Assembly: GCA_003693505.1 (NCBI GenBank)
Contig: QUZD01000057.1
Span: 217,034 to 281,033, forward strand
DNA length: 64,000 nt
Direction: 5' to 3'
Source: Pseudonectria foliicola
Taxonomy: Eukaryota; Ascomycota; Sordariomycetes; Hypocreales; Nectriaceae
Shown piece after piece: positions 53,121 through 64,000 of this stretch. Under the pieces are notes generated by a model that worked only from the letters and a program-made list of their open reading frames with translations, made no database searches and was not told the origin of the DNA. Numbering within the stretch: position 1 is the first letter of the stretch; every line of letters begins with the position of its first letter. A program made the translations under genes and the position numbers.

Positions 53121-55445
53121 ATGGCTTCCTCCCACCCTCGTCGAAGGACTCCGGCGAATCGCCCGGGAGGCGATATGGAGAGTGCCCTTAAGACCAACAC
53201 CACCCTCCGCAAGGGTGCGACCTTTCACGCTCCTACCTCTCCCATTTCTTCGGGGTCGGACACCACCTTTGTCCCACCTCGCCTCTCTCGTTCACAGTCT
53301 CATATGGACGACGTTATCGACGCCAACCGTCGTCGTATCGCCTTGACTCTTGACGACATTGACGCCGCTCTCTCCATCAACGTTGAGGAACTATCGCTGT
53401 CGCCCAAGTCGCCCAGCAAGACTCTCCGTGACAACAGCTTCCCGGTCCCTCGGGGGTTCCTCGATCTACCCGTTGTCGATCCCGCTATGACAAAGGAGGC
53501 GGAGAGACGTGTTCTGCGCCCGCGTTCTGTTCGACAATCGCGGCACCATGCCTCTGACAGTGGTCTTGGTACATCCATTGCTTCTACAAACGAGAAGCGT
53601 ACTGCCGCCAACGTCTCAAAGAAGGAGACAAAGACGCATGGCGCCATCACCAGATCAGCTGCAGCTTCCACCTTGCAAGCTCTTCCTACTCTTGGCCGAA
53701 AGGCAGTCAACCGAATTCACGAGCATGCGCTGCGGCCTTTGTTGGCCAAGCCGTCCTTGAAGGCCTTTGAGCCCATTATCCTGGACGTTCCACGACGTAT
53801 TCAATCAAGAGAGATTATTTGCCTTCGAGATCTGGAAAAGACATTGATCTTCCGGGCACCGGTAAGTCAGCTTCTGTCCGACAATGGAGTTTGGGGAAAT
53901 ACTTATCGGATGTTGTGCATGAAGGAGAGGACAAAGAGCGCCGCATTGTACCTCGATTTCTGCTTTACGTCGATCCGGTGCATTCAAGCGACAGTCGAAT
54001 ATCTCAGCGACCACGAGCAGACTCGCCCTGGTGATCGACCTTATACTAACGGATACTTCATCGACCTGAAGGATCAGGTTCTGGAGTACGGAAGACAACT
54101 AGCTGCTGCCAAGGACAAAACAGGTGACGACATGGATATCGACGCGTATGTACCCAAATTTGTGCCTCTGGACCATCCAACTAACCCGCCGCGCTTCAGT
54201 GCTGATGAGATTCGGCTTTTCGGGGGTCTTTCTGAGAACGGGCGTCCTGCTGAGCTTGTCCGCGTCCGCAAGGACGGCAAGGCCATCTCGATGGCTACCG
54301 GCAAGCCTGTTGATCTCGACGAGGCACCCATCAAGATGAAGCGTTCCATGAGCGAGCAATTGGCGGATGAGGAAGAGATTATGCGTTCCATGGCTCGCCG
54401 AAAGAAGAACGCCTCTCCCGAAGAACTTGCACCCAAGAAGTGCAGTGCCCCTGGATGCAACAAAGAGTTCAAGCGCCCTTGCGACTTGACTAAGCATGAG
54501 AAGACACACTCGCGTCCTTGGAAGTGCCCTCTTCCCACTTGCAAATACCACGAATTTGGCTGGCCCACGGAGAAAGAAATGGATCGCCACGTCAACGATA
54601 AGCACTCTGACACCCCAGCCATGTACGAGTGTCTCTACAAGCCTTGCCCATACAAGTCCAAGCGTGAGTCCAACTGCAAGCAACACATGGAGAAGGCCCA
54701 TGGCTGGACCTATGTCCGAACCAAGACGAACGGAAAGAAACTGCCCACCCTTGCAGACAGCTCTGCGCAGCAAACCCCTCCATTGGGTAACTTGTCCACT
54801 CCCTCTTCTACCCCAGCCTACAGTGTGCCCACGCCACCTCAGGAACTTGGAGCCCAGTTCCTTCCGGTCAACGAGTTTCCTCCCTACCCAACCAACTCGG
54901 ACTGGTTATCTACCTATGGCCCTCAGCCCACCGATCTGGATCCTCTGGACTTGATGATGGAGAATCCCTCTCCCAGCTCTGCCAGCTCCTTGGAACAATA
55001 CCCTCCCTACCAAAACGGCTCTACCTTTATCATCAACGATGAGGACCTATATGCCGCTCACATGCAGTTGCCGGCTCAGCTTCCCACGCCCGAACAGGCT
55101 TTTCTGTATGATGCCAAGATGATGCCGCAGCAAATGACCATTTGCCAGCCTCCACTTCCTACCAATGAGACTGGCCCGACGCATTTTTCGCCTGTGGGCC
55201 AGCAGAATGCTGTGCTCTTTACTCCCACTTCCCTCCGCGACGTTGATGAGGGATTCGAAGACTCTTACAGCGGGGAAGGTGCCGACTTCCAGCTGTTCCC
55301 TGGCGGCATGTCCAAAGGAACTGACATGCATGACATCCAGCCCTTGTTCGGGGAGATGCCTAGTGCCGACATGGGCTTCTCACAGACCTCACAGCCTGAT
55401 ATGTTTCAGATGGACTGGGCCATGGACTTCAACTACCAGAATTAA
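53121..55445 (+). CDS. C2H2 zinc-finger transcription factor
   Basis: This is a predicted nuclear DNA-binding regulator whose target is unknown. The frame is open from 53121 to 55445 (774 codons), but a perfect GTAAGT donor at 53862 and an AAG acceptor at 53924 bound a 63-bp stretch with no stop. Removing it gives 753 residues and joins FRAP to ERTKSAALYLDFC, so I treat 53862-53924 as a likely intron that can be retained in frame. The N-terminal 190 residues are Ser/Thr-rich with basic patches. A helical block follows (SAALYLDFCFTSIRCIQATVEYLSD). Three zinc fingers lie near residues 410-500: CSAPGCNKEFKRPCDLTKHEKTH, seen as C-x4-C-x12-H-x4-H, then CPLPTCKYH and ECLYKPCPYKSKR fingers. The tail is Pro/Gln/Ser-rich with an acidic aromatic end, likely an activation region. 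Confidence 0.9.
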   Translation: MASSHPRRRTPANRPGGDMESALKTNTTLRKGATFHAPTSPISSGSDTTFVPPRLSRSQSHMDDVIDANRRRIALTLDDIDAALSINVEELSLSPKSPSKTLRDNSFPVPRGFLDLPVVDPAMTKEAERRVLRPRSVRQSRHHASDSGLGTSIASTNEKRTAANVSKKETKTHGAITRSAAASTLQALPTLGRKAVNRIHEHALRPLLAKPSLKAFEPIILDVPRRIQSREIICLRDLEKTLIFRAPVSQLLSDNGVWGNTYRMLCMKERTKSAALYLDFCFTSIRCIQATVEYLSDHEQTRPGDRPYTNGYFIDLKDQVLEYGRQLAAAKDKTGDDMDIDAYVPKFVPLDHPTNPPRFSADEIRLFGGLSENGRPAELVRVRKDGKAISMATGKPVDLDEAPIKMKRSMSEQLADEEEIMRSMARRKKNASPEELAPKKCSAPGCNKEFKRPCDLTKHEKTHSRPWKCPLPTCKYHEFGWPTEKEMDRHVNDKHSDTPAMYECLYKPCPYKSKRESNCKQHMEKAHGWTYVRTKTNGKKLPTLADSSAQQTPPLGNLSTPSSTPAYSVPTPPQELGAQFLPVNEFPPYPTNSDWLSTYGPQPTDLDPLDLMMENPSPSSASSLEQYPPYQNGSTFIINDEDLYAAHMQLPAQLPTPEQAFLYDAKMMPQQMTICQPPLPTNETGPTHFSPVGQQNAVLFTPTSLRDVDEGFEDSYSGEGADFQLFPGGMSKGTDMHDIQPLFGEMPSADMGFSQTSQPDMFQMDWAMDFNYQN

Positions 55446-56276
55446 GGTTGGTGTTGTTACCTTGGTTCGTTAAGCGGAGAAGAATGGCAGTTTTTACCTT
55501 GTTTTTTTGAGGATGGAAAGTTTTACTTTCTCGGAACAGTCGGAAAATTCCCTTTACCACTGTTTTCTTTTCATGATTCTACGACGGATATTCTAAAGGC
55601 GCCCACAGTTTGGCCAAAGCCTCACATGTAATATGAACGAACCGATGTACCTTTTGCCCTTCTATTATTTTGCTTCTTCTCACAGGACTAAGACTCGAGG
55701 GGGATGAGGTAGTCTGCAATAGCTGATTTATGAGATGGGAGGAATTGATGGGCCAATTTGGGTATGGATTTGAAACTAAGGTGGCCCAGATCAGCTGCGT
55801 ATTGTGGTTTGACTACACTGGAGTTTAACTCCCCTCTCTCCAGATAATAGGAATAGAGCACTCCCTCGCGCAGCTTGGAAGATGTCCTTTTTTTTGCTCC
55901 TCTGTGACGTCTTTGTGTTGGCCTAGCAAGCATGTCTTGGAAGCTTGCACGGGAGCTCCTGATGCAGACATCTTAGGTGCCAAGCTGCAATTTGTGCCAC
56001 CAACTAATGGCCTGATTAACGCCGACACAAGGTATGAACCCGAAGAATCATACTGGCGTAGGGTGATCAGGAAGGTATCGTGCAACACCAACAGCAGCTA
56101 GACTTTCTGCTGGATGGAAACTACCCAGTCAATTAATACCTTGATCGAAAGGTAGGTAGGTTTGTAGCGTATAGGGTAGTTCAGTTGTCGCGTTGAACGA
56201 AAGTGGAGCAAGAAAAGCCTAGGTCATTTGCTCCAGATTATCCAACGCGTTACATCAACTTGCCGCAACACGCAAA
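55446..56276. other. Intergenic, C2H2 gene to ASNSD1-like gene
   Basis: About 0.83 kb with the 3' UTR of the zinc-finger gene and the promoter of the next gene. A short TAGG run occurs near 56152. Nothing else is seen. Confidence 0.5.
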
Positions 56277-58093
56277 ATGTGTGGCATCCACGCGATAATC
56301 TCATGGGACTGCAGCCACACCATATCTCCTGAGCTGAAGCAATGCCTCTGTAACAGGGGTCCTGATCATAACGCGACAGTTAAAGTTCGGGTCGACGGGC
56401 TGTCCCTTAGTCTCACGTCAACAGTGTTGGCTCTACGTGGTGACCATGTTGCTAGGCAGCCACTGACCCATGAGGATTCCGGGTCAATCTTATGCTGGAA
56501 TGGTGAGGCCTGGAGAATACGAGGGGCTCCTGTGTCGGGCAACGACGCAGAGGCCGTCTTGACCCTGCTGACGGAGGCGAGCCAGACGTCGGTGGATGCA
56601 GAAGGTGTCCTGGATGCGTTGCGCGCGATTGAAGGGCCTTTTGCATTCATCTACCTAGACCGCCCTGCCAAGCGTCTGTACTATGGACGCGACCGCCTAG
56701 GTCGTCGATCGTTGCTCGCCAAGGCCGGTATGCCCTTTGCGCTGTCCAGCATCGCAGAGGTACCGACTGAAGGGTGGGCGGAGGTTGAGGCCGATGGTTG
56801 CTACATGGCCGATCTGAGCGGACCTAGTTTGGCGATGGGGAGCCTCACGACGAGGCGGCATCCTTGGACTCCGGACGATGACCTTGTGAGTGACATGTCC
56901 TCCGTCTGTAAGATCAGATCCTACTACTTACCTTTGTAGGTCTCAGGCATCGGGTTCTTCAACTCGAGCATTCCAGGCGCACAAGGAACGCCGAGCCTGG
57001 CATTGGAATCCGACTCGGTGCGAGACCTGGGCAAGCGCCTAGTCGAATCGCTAAGGTTACGAGTGCTAGATGTGCCTCAGCCGCCACAGAGCTCTTCAAC
57101 TGATGCTAGAACGGCGGTGCTATTCTCGGGAGGATTGGACTGCACTGTTCTGGCGCGTCTAGCCCATGATATTATCCCCTCGGATCAATGCATCGACTTG
57201 ATCAATGTGGCATTTGAAAACCCGCGTATTGCGGCCCAGCACCCTAGCCATACTACGGAAGCTCTGTATGAGCTGTGCCCGGATAGGATGACCGGAAGGA
57301 CTGCATTTGCAGAGCTCTGCAGGGTGTGTCCTAGCAGACCATGGCGCTTCATAACAGTTTGTCGCCCCCTACTTCCCTTTTATGCAGACGAATACCCGTT
57401 CTAACGAATGTAGGTGAATGTGCCGTACGCAGATACCATCGCTCACAGGCCCGAGATTGTACGCTTAATCTACCCTCACAACACAGAAATGGATCTCTCC
57501 ATCGCCTGCGCTCTCTACTTTGCAGCAAGGGGCCAAGGCAGGGGCGAGGTTTCGAACACTTCGGCCCCTGAGCCCTACCAAACGACGGCGCGGATTCTTC
57601 TGTCCGGGCTTGGCGCGGATGAGCTTTTCGGCGGCTATGTTCGACATGCCACTGCCTATTCACGGCAGGGGTACCCAGGTCTCGTAGAGGAACTCAAGCT
57701 CGACGTAGGACGTCTGGGGAAGCGAAACCTCGGCCGAGATGACCGAGTCATGTCGCACTGGAGCCGCGAGGTGCGGTTTCCCTACCTCGACGAGGGGCTC
57801 GTCAAGTGGGCGGTGGAGCGCCCGGTGTGGGAGAAGTGCGATTTCGAGAATCTCAGCAACGAGACATCGCTGGACCCGGAAAAGCGGGTGCTGCGGCTGT
57901 TGGCCAAGTCGCTGGGCATGAACTCGGTCGCCCGGGAGAAGAAGAGAGCGGTACGTTGAACTGGACCTTGGTGGTGATTGTCGGTTTCAGGTGCATGCGC
58001 TGACAGCTCTGGTGGTGGCAGATTCAATTCGGAGCGCGGACGGCAAAGATGGAGAGCGGCAAGGTCAAGGGGACGACTCCAATCTCTACATGA
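56277..58093 (+). CDS. Asparagine synthetase domain-containing protein (ASNSD1-like)
   Basis: The protein has a class II glutamine amidotransferase domain joined to an asparagine-synthetase-type ATP pyrophosphatase domain; the exact reaction of the ASNSD1 group is not settled. Exons are 56277-56885, 56940-57356, 57414-57950 and 58022-58093 (introns 54, 57 and 71 bp), all phase 0, giving 544 residues. It begins MCGIHAI, so Cys2 can become the N-terminal nucleophile, and RGPDHN and CWNGEAWR are amidotransferase blocks. The synthetase half carries the PP-loop VLFSGGLDCTVLA, then NVPYADTIAHRPEI, IYPHNTEMDLSIA, LLSGLGADELFGGY and REVRFPYLDEGLV. The arrangement and length separate it from true asparagine synthetase (AsnB/ASN1). 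The last exon is short (24 codons) and basic. Confidence 0.92.
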
Positions 58094-58587
58094 GAAGAGT
58101 GGCTTGAGCCGAGTGGTTCGGCCTCTTTGGCGATGATGACAAAACACAGATACTTCCGAGACGTTGCAGCGCACGGAGTCGACATCCAACCGGGCGAACT
58201 GTGTGTTTGCTCGCGAGAGCTAACCCTCCGCCTGGGACGACGGATCGTCATGTTGTGCACAAGAGCAGCATCTGTGAAGCCACAAAGGCAAGTCTGAGCC
58301 AAGACAGGACGTAGATTTGCTTGGTGGTGGTGGTGGTCACTGGTAGTGGTAGAACAGATGCGGGGGAGCCATCTGTGCCATGCCAAAGCTGTGTTTCTTA
58401 GCAAGTTGATCGTCCTCAGCCATCGTTAGATTCAGTACTACATAGACACAAGTTGGTTTCTTGCTGATCAGGGTCCGAGACAGACAGCGCGCGTGGAGTT
58501 GACTTGTATGCGGGATACGGATGGGCACCCGCACGGGGACCGTAGAGACAAGCAGGAGATCTGCGTGGGACAGAACAGCACAGAATA

Positions 58588-58604
58588 GCAAGCAAGCAAG
58601 CAAG
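58588..58604. repeat. (GCAA)4 microsatellite
   Basis: Four GCAA units plus a partial copy in non-coding DNA downstream of the ASNSD1-like gene. Confidence 0.8.
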
Positions 58605-61098
58605 CACGCGGCATGTTTCGAACCGGGCGCGATCGGTGTTGGCCGCAGCCACCTAATTTATTTTTAGAGGTTTCGGCGCCGTTTGAGAAGACGGTCGACT
58701 GGTGCGACAGACCCCTGGCTCTCGTCGAGGTCCGTTTCGGGAACAGCTACAGAGACCTACGAGGGCACGGATGTTCAATAGCGCCGGTGTAGAATAAATT
58801 AGAACAACAACGAGCGCGTTTTCGTGATGGGCTATTGCTACTAGCAGCGTGTCCGTGTACAAGTATGTTTACTGCAATGTGTGTGTCTGGGTGTTGGTGT
58901 TGGTGTTGATTTGGATGTGGAGTTGATGGATGGGTGATGATCTGATTCTGGTCAGACTATAGACTAGGGGAATAACGTAGTACGTGATGTTTGTTTGTTG
59001 CCTTGACATTGGCAGTATCGGGTAGGCTTAATTTGATGAGATGCAAGATTGAGTTTGCAGCAGCTTCTAGCACATTTCTAGCCTGCTTCAGCGCCGACAC
59101 ATCGCCATGGCCTTGCAACAATGGACGTGCGCTATGATCAAGGCCGGGCACGAGGGCCAGTTGACACCGTGACTACGGAAACAGGGAACCCATTGGCGGC
59201 CTAGATTGGGTTGGGCACCGGCCAGACGTGAAGATGGAAGTCAATGATGAGAGACACCGACCGGCGGAAGCATGTGGGGGGTTCGGGCTGTCAACCTGTT
59301 GTAGGTTCCCCATTCTCCTCAACGTGACTCTCGTCGTGGCACACTGTGGGCTTATTCGGGACCCTTTGGGATTGGCCTATGTGAATGTGCTACTGGAAAT
59401 TGCCATCATTGGGCGCGTTCTCTCTCAAAAGCATGGGCGGTCGGACGTGCCGGGACGCCAATAGTCGGTCGGTTAGGCGGTGCCGGTAGTTGGCGTCCTG
59501 GAAGTTGCGCGCGCGGGTCTTTGCAAATGACCACGAGGACACACGGGGGCCGATGAAGAGGCCGACAGTTGCCACAAAGGGGGACCTTGGACATTGCGAG
59601 TCCGGTGTTGGCGGTGTAGACGATGAAGAAGGGTCTGCTCGGCTCGGTGAGACAGCGGGCAAGCAACGTGGAGAGTGCGGCACCACACCCGCGAGAGTGG
59701 CCCAACGGGTAAGTTTACCATGTAGGCGTAGTTGGGCTCTGAGACATGGATATATCGAGAAGAGATTGAGACATGGTTGAGAGAGTTCTGACTCGGAAGG
59801 GCAGCAGGGTCCAAGATGGATCAATAGAGTTGGCATGACCCATTGATTGACTTTACCTGTCACTTGACAGTTGCGTTTATGCTGCTGGAAGCCGTCTATA
59901 GTTGACCACATATCAATGGGCTCAATGGCATACCTAGGGTAGTATACTATGGCAGGGAAGACAGGAAACAAAGACTGGAGCCCAGTGATCTACATACCAA
60001 GGTATGGACAACCAAGGTACGGAGTACATACAGATTGCAGTATATTACAGTATCTAAGGAACAAGGTATAGTATGTAGATCAGCGCGAGTCATGTTGATG
60101 CCTCCCCCCTACTGCTTCGCTGGTAATCTGCCAAGAGACCCTGATAGGCAGTATAGTATGTACACTTGATCGCAACGGCTTCCTTAACGGGACAGAGCGC
60201 GGCCGAGTCTTGTTCCCCGGGATCCCTTCTCCTTCTCCTCTTTTTTTCTTGGCCAAAAAGGCACTCACTTCTCGTATTGTCAACTCACGCGAGCAGAAGC
60301 AAAAAGCCTCGTTGCTTCTCTGCCGTCACAGACCACGGGCGGATGCGTGCTGATTCGCAGCCTTTGCCGGGGTCTGCAGCCTGCATGTTCCTGCATGGCT
60401 TGATCCTCCCCAGCTGCAAGAGCTGCAAGAGCTGCTGCATAGAGGTGGTAGAGCTGGGCTGGTAGAGCTGTAAGAACAGAGCTGCTGCAAGTGTGTTCCC
60501 TGCAGCCTGGATCCATCCCGGATCCATCCCGAGCGGTGGAGATTGTCGAACGTCTTTGCGGCTGTTTCGTTTCCCAGCCAAACCAACCGGACAAAAGCGG
60601 GCTAGGACGGGTATGCTAAGCCCAGCAGGCCATCCCTGTCTACACATCACTCGCGGCTCGTGGGCTCGTGGGCTTGGGCTTGTGGCTCTTGGTGTGCATC
60701 GGACGGCAACGGAAATTAATACTCTTGGTGTTTCGTTGGCTGCTGCCTGCACACATGATTGCGCACATGATTTCACGCCTCGATAGACGCATCAAGCCCC
60801 AGGCACAAGCATCAACTGCCTGCCTGCCTTACACAAGGTACCTAGGTACCTAAGGTATGCAACGTAATTTAGGTAACCAAACATCAAGCATCAGGCATCA
60901 GCCAGCGAAACCAAGGCATGGCAGCACCCAGAGATGCCACCAGCAGGACGATGCACTGCCGGCAGCCGCCGGTTGATGCTCAGGCCCATGATCTGACAGC
61001 CGCATTGACGCCATCACGCATTGGACAAAGCTACAACTGCACCGAGGCATTGATTGACACATCGTATTCGATAGCAGCCTGAAACCTGGAGGGACCGC

Positions 61099-61137
61099 CA
61101 GGATGGGGCCGCAGGATGGGGCCGCAGGATGGACCGC
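61099..61137. repeat. 13-bp tandem repeat (CAGGATGGGGCCG)
   Basis: Two near-perfect units and a third diverged unit (CAGGATGGACCGC) in non-coding DNA. Confidence 0.7.
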
Positions 61138-61615
61138 TGGATGGACACGCTGAACGAACACGCTGAAGGGATCGATCCCTTGGCGGTGCGGCCACGGACC
61201 GTTTGACCTCCTTTAGGCCAGCCTCCAGCTAGCCTCTGCTCTCTGTTCTCTGCTCTCTCCTCTCCTCTCCTCTCCTCACGCTTCTGCTTTCTAGCGTTTC
61301 TAGCCTCTTGGCTCCCGCCCTACTGATCCCACCGCCGGCTACACCTGACGCCGCCGCCGATCAGTGCGCAAGAGCCCAAGAGGCGAAATGCCCCCTCAGC
61401 CCAGACCTTTTCCTAGTCCTTCTTGGCTTGATGGGTGTTGATGCTGGCGTTGGCGCCGTGCTGAGGGGGGCTACCGCTGCTTGACCTGAGACGCAAAGCA
61501 GCCGCGATACTAGCCTCATGTGACGAGCCGGGACCAGGTCTAGAGAAACATGGTGAGCAAGGAAACATCTTCGGCTTGATCAACCGATAGCTGGGCAGCT
61601 GGGGTCCCCACCCCC

Positions 61616-61641
61616 ACATCACATCCACATCCACATCCACA
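61616..61641. repeat. (ACATCC)4 microsatellite
   Basis: Four ACATCC units with a small end variation, about 1 kb upstream of the cysteine-rich secreted protein. Confidence 0.8.
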
Positions 61642-62474
61642 TGTGAGTGGTGTTGGTGCTCAACGAGAACATCGCGGCCACCATGTGCTTCATGGTCTTG
61701 GTGCTCTGAAGCTCATCGCTCACAACTCATCGCACCATGGTGCATCCTGGTTTGCAAAACCTCTCACCCTCCTGCTCCTCGTATCCATATCCACTGTCTG
61801 GTCCAGGATCACCCTCTTCGCCTCCTCTTCGCCTCCTCTTCAGGATCGACGCATGTCTTACGCCTCAGCGGCCGCCATCGACTTACACAAAGCTCTGCTG
61901 CCGGGGGCCTCATTTGAAAGTGACCCATTCGGGACCCCTCGTGGCTTGAGCCTCAACTTCCAGCCGTCTTTGGATCCATAGGTGCTATGCCTTTAGCCTG
62001 GGACCTATGGTCAGCATGGGTTTGGGATGAAGTCTCTTCCACTTCCGTTGACTTGAATCCTGTTGACGACTCGGTCCAAACCATTTCCAGTGTGGTGATC
62101 TGATCAGGGAACCCAAAAAAAGAAACCACTACCGGTCTTGGTCGAGATCGCTGGTCAGATGTTCAGCTCCAACTCCAGCTCCAACCCCAACTCCAGCACA
62201 GGCCACCTATTTGCGCTCCCGGCGCAGGTGCAATTTATTCCAATGGAACCAGGAGTTCCAAAATGTGGATGCGCCTGTGCGTTCTCTCAGGTGGGTATCA
62301 ATTCTTCGGGTGGCTTGCAGCTCAGCCAGCTAGTCTAGCTCTCTATCCAAGTGCCTCTGTCCAGGCAGGCCCGGGTTGACAGGGAAGCATCGACCATCGA
62401 AAGGATGTTCACGACATGAGAGAAACAGACCAGCAGGAAACCTGACGTGCCAGTCACCATCGTTCAAGTCTATC

Positions 62475-62483
62475 TATATAAGG
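62475..62483 (+). promoter_or_regulatory. TATA box of the cysteine-rich protein gene
   Basis: TATATAAGG lies 186 bp upstream of the ATG at 62661 and is followed by a strongly pyrimidine-rich leader. This is the arrangement seen in highly expressed fungal genes, and no other TATA-like box lies closer. Confidence 0.65.
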
Positions 62484-62660
62484 AGTACTCTTCTCCCTCA
62501 AACAGCTTATTCTTCTCCATCACCAACATCGCATTCGCTTCAACATCCCCTTTCCTCGCTCTTCCTCTTTACCTGCCTCTTCTTCTTCTTCTTCCAACTC
62601 CCGTCTTCACTCGCTCAAGACCTCTTGCGGTTTCCGATACTACAATCAACCACCTTCACC

Positions 62661-63539
62661 ATGCACTTCTCCAACATCGTTCTCGGCCTGGCCTCCATGG
62701 CCTCGCTCGTTTCTGCTGCCGCCGCTCCCTCCCTGGCAGAGACTGGCCTCGAGGAGCGCACCTGGGGCACCAAGTCCGCCGCCTTCAGCTGCCCCGGCAA
62801 GATGGGCTACTGCCCCTGGACCAAGGCCTGCTCTTGCGCCCCCGGTCAGTCTTATGACAGCAAGGTTGGCGCCTGTGTCGGCACCGTTATCAAGGGCTGC
62901 TGGCCCAAGCCCAAGGCTGACCTCTACGGCAACGTCAACGTCAAGCTCGGCGCCTACTGCGCCAGCTCCCCCTACAAGATCGTCAAGTACGACGCTGGCC
63001 ACAGCTACTGCCAGGCCACTCTCGGCAACGTCGCCTTCCTTGCTCCCCTCTCCATCGACGCCGAGCTCAAGCTCTACGCCGGTGCCGCCATCGACGTGAA
63101 GGGCAATGCTGGCGTCAGCGTCGCCCTCAAGAACACCTGTGCTGGTCTCGCCGGTCTCTACCTCGAGAGCGCCGTCGACGCTGTCCGCCTCTTCAACACC
63201 AACTCCTTCGGCCTTGCTGTTCGCCCCAGTGGTGTCATTGGTGGTGTTGCTGCTCACATCCTCGCCAAGGTCAAGGGCATCTCTTGCTTCCTCGGCTTCG
63301 GCAACTGCAACTACGACTGCGTCTCCTACTGCGCCAAGGGCTGCCGCAACTACATTGACGTCAGGGGCAAGGTTGGCGGCTACTTCAGCGGCCTCATCGG
63401 CTTCTGCGTCCTCCCCGACTTTGTCCTCATTGCCAACGCTGGTGGCAAGATTGTCAGCCACGGCATCGACGGCATGCTGTGCCTCGTCGGCAACATCATC
63501 AAGTCTGTCCTCAGCACCTTTGACTGCGGCTGCCACTAA
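62661..63539 (+). CDS. Secreted cysteine-rich protein, unknown family
   Basis: I do not recognise a family. The intronless gene encodes 292 residues. A signal peptide covers about residues 1-19 (VLGLASMASLVSAAAAP), followed by a short pro-like segment ending LEERTWG. The mature chain has 18 cysteines: a first cluster of six (SCPGKMGYCPWTKACSCAPG and onward), single cysteines in a glycine- and alanine-rich beta-like middle, a dense second cluster (CFLGFGNCNYDCVSYCAKGC) and a CGCH end. An even number of cysteines fits full disulfide pairing. Third codon positions are almost always C or G, far more than in neighbouring genes, and with a TATA box and CT-rich leader this suggests very high expression. 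The ATG at 62661 is preferred because it begins the signal peptide; the frame is open upstream without homology. A wall or effector-like role is inference only. Confidence 0.85.
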   Translation: MHFSNIVLGLASMASLVSAAAAPSLAETGLEERTWGTKSAAFSCPGKMGYCPWTKACSCAPGQSYDSKVGACVGTVIKGCWPKPKADLYGNVNVKLGAYCASSPYKIVKYDAGHSYCQATLGNVAFLAPLSIDAELKLYAGAAIDVKGNAGVSVALKNTCAGLAGLYLESAVDAVRLFNTNSFGLAVRPSGVIGGVAAHILAKVKGISCFLGFGNCNYDCVSYCAKGCRNYIDVRGKVGGYFSGLIGFCVLPDFVLIANAGGKIVSHGIDGMLCLVGNIIKSVLSTFDCGCH

Positions 63540-64000
63540 GCGGCTTGCTTGTCTGAGCTCTCGAGGGAGGGATCAAACTCGAAAAACAAACAAAAAAGCT
63601 TCGTCGCTTCTCACCGATGAACAGATGGAGACACTGCTTCATCTCCCCAGTTGGATGAAAGGATGAGTGATGAATGAATAATTGGTATTGGCATTTGCAA
63701 ATCCTACAAAACAACAGCCGGCTGAGCCGCTATATATTTCCTACCTAGTCTTTGAGTACTCTACTAGCATTAATACTAAAACCTTGTTGCGCATCAATAA
63801 CCACCTGGAATCATTCAGCAGTCGTGTCACCTCTTCGCTTGACCTGTAATGCTATTGCAAATCCCTCCATGACTTTAAAGTATTCATCAAACGCAAAACT
63901 CGGGTATCTTTGTCCGCTCCAAAGCTCTACCGACGGCAATAGGACGCCATCTACGTCGCTAAGCTCGTGCTCCATTCGTAACCCCCCCCCCCCCCCCCCC
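63540..64000. other. 3' flank ending in poly-C
   Basis: About 0.46 kb downstream of the cysteine-rich protein gene. The last 19 bases are all C, like the homopolymer beside the N gap at 6265, so the window or contig may end at an assembly break here. It is not a TTAGGG-type telomere repeat. Confidence 0.7.

Larger units (their letters stand above)
58094..62660. other. Long repeat-dotted intergenic region
   Basis: About 4.6 kb with no recognisable gene. It contains small arrays (GCAA at 58588, a 13-bp unit near 61099, ACATCC at 61616) and CTCTC tracts near 61251. The final 190 bp form the promoter of the cysteine-rich protein gene. Confidence 0.5.

Noticed and set aside
62646..63536. 296-codon open frame on the minus strand
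   Set aside because: It mirrors the GC-rich third positions of the secreted cysteine-rich gene and consists of Val/Ala/Asp/Gly-biased sequence.
63982..64000. Possible telomere at the window end
   Set aside because: The run is pure C, not a CCCTAA repeat, and the flank is ordinary unique sequence.
1..64000. Transposon, CRISPR array or biosynthetic gene cluster
   Set aside because: I found no transposase, integrase or reverse transcriptase sequence, no terminal repeats, no spaced direct repeats, and no grouping of synthase and tailoring enzymes.

Overview
The window is nuclear DNA of a filamentous ascomycete. Genes are split by short introns of about 50-125 bp with GTAAGT/GTATGT-type donors, are packed on both strands without operons, and encode fungal orthologues such as ERG9, GPI14, SWC3, RCF1, RTC5, NMT1 and SWP1. 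Gene style, a proteinase-K-type subtilase and many intergenic TAGG microsatellites suggest Pezizomycotina, most likely Sordariomycetes/Hypocreales; the species is inferred only. I support 23 protein-coding genes. I see no convincing tRNA, rRNA or transposon. Two assembly gaps (runs of N) lie near 6.3 and 6.6 kb.

Layout. 1-4.2 kb: 3' part of squalene synthase, then a secreted subtilisin (minus). 4.2-9.8 kb: gene-free, repeat-dotted DNA with the gaps. 9.8-16.7 kb: F-box protein, GPI mannosyltransferase I (minus) divergent from a translin/TRAX protein, and an unknown intronless gene. 17.7-26.3 kb: an alpha/beta-hydrolase-fold protein that has lost its nucleophile serine and carries a long disordered tail, an Ada-type zinc/AraC regulator, a membrane-anchored ZZ/EF-hand protein (minus) and RCF1. 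26.5-35.4 kb: RTC5 (minus), a divergent pair of secreted proteins (one highly repetitive, one small) and an MCT-type transporter (minus). 35.4-48.6 kb: SWC3 (minus), an ABHD12-like hydrolase with an 8-nt microexon, N-myristoyltransferase, a second hydrolase (minus), SWP1/ribophorin II (minus) and a glutaminyl cyclase (minus). 48.6-53.1 kb: gene-free. 53.1-58.1 kb: a C2H2 zinc-finger regulator and an ASNSD1-like asparagine synthetase-domain protein. 58.1-62.6 kb: gene-free. 62.6-63.5 kb: a secreted 18-cysteine protein, then a poly-C run at the window end.

Most genes are unrelated housekeeping functions: sterol synthesis, GPI anchoring, N-glycosylation, chromatin remodelling, respiratory supercomplexes and protein myristoylation. 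Secreted or regulatory lineage-type genes lie between them. The best candidates for undescribed biology are the repetitive secreted protein with dibasic-Glu-Pro motifs (29001-31007), its divergent secreted neighbour (31862-32689), the predicted pseudo-hydrolase (17692-20291) and the cysteine-rich protein (62661-63539). All exon boundaries were read by eye from frame continuity and splice consensus, with no transcript data.
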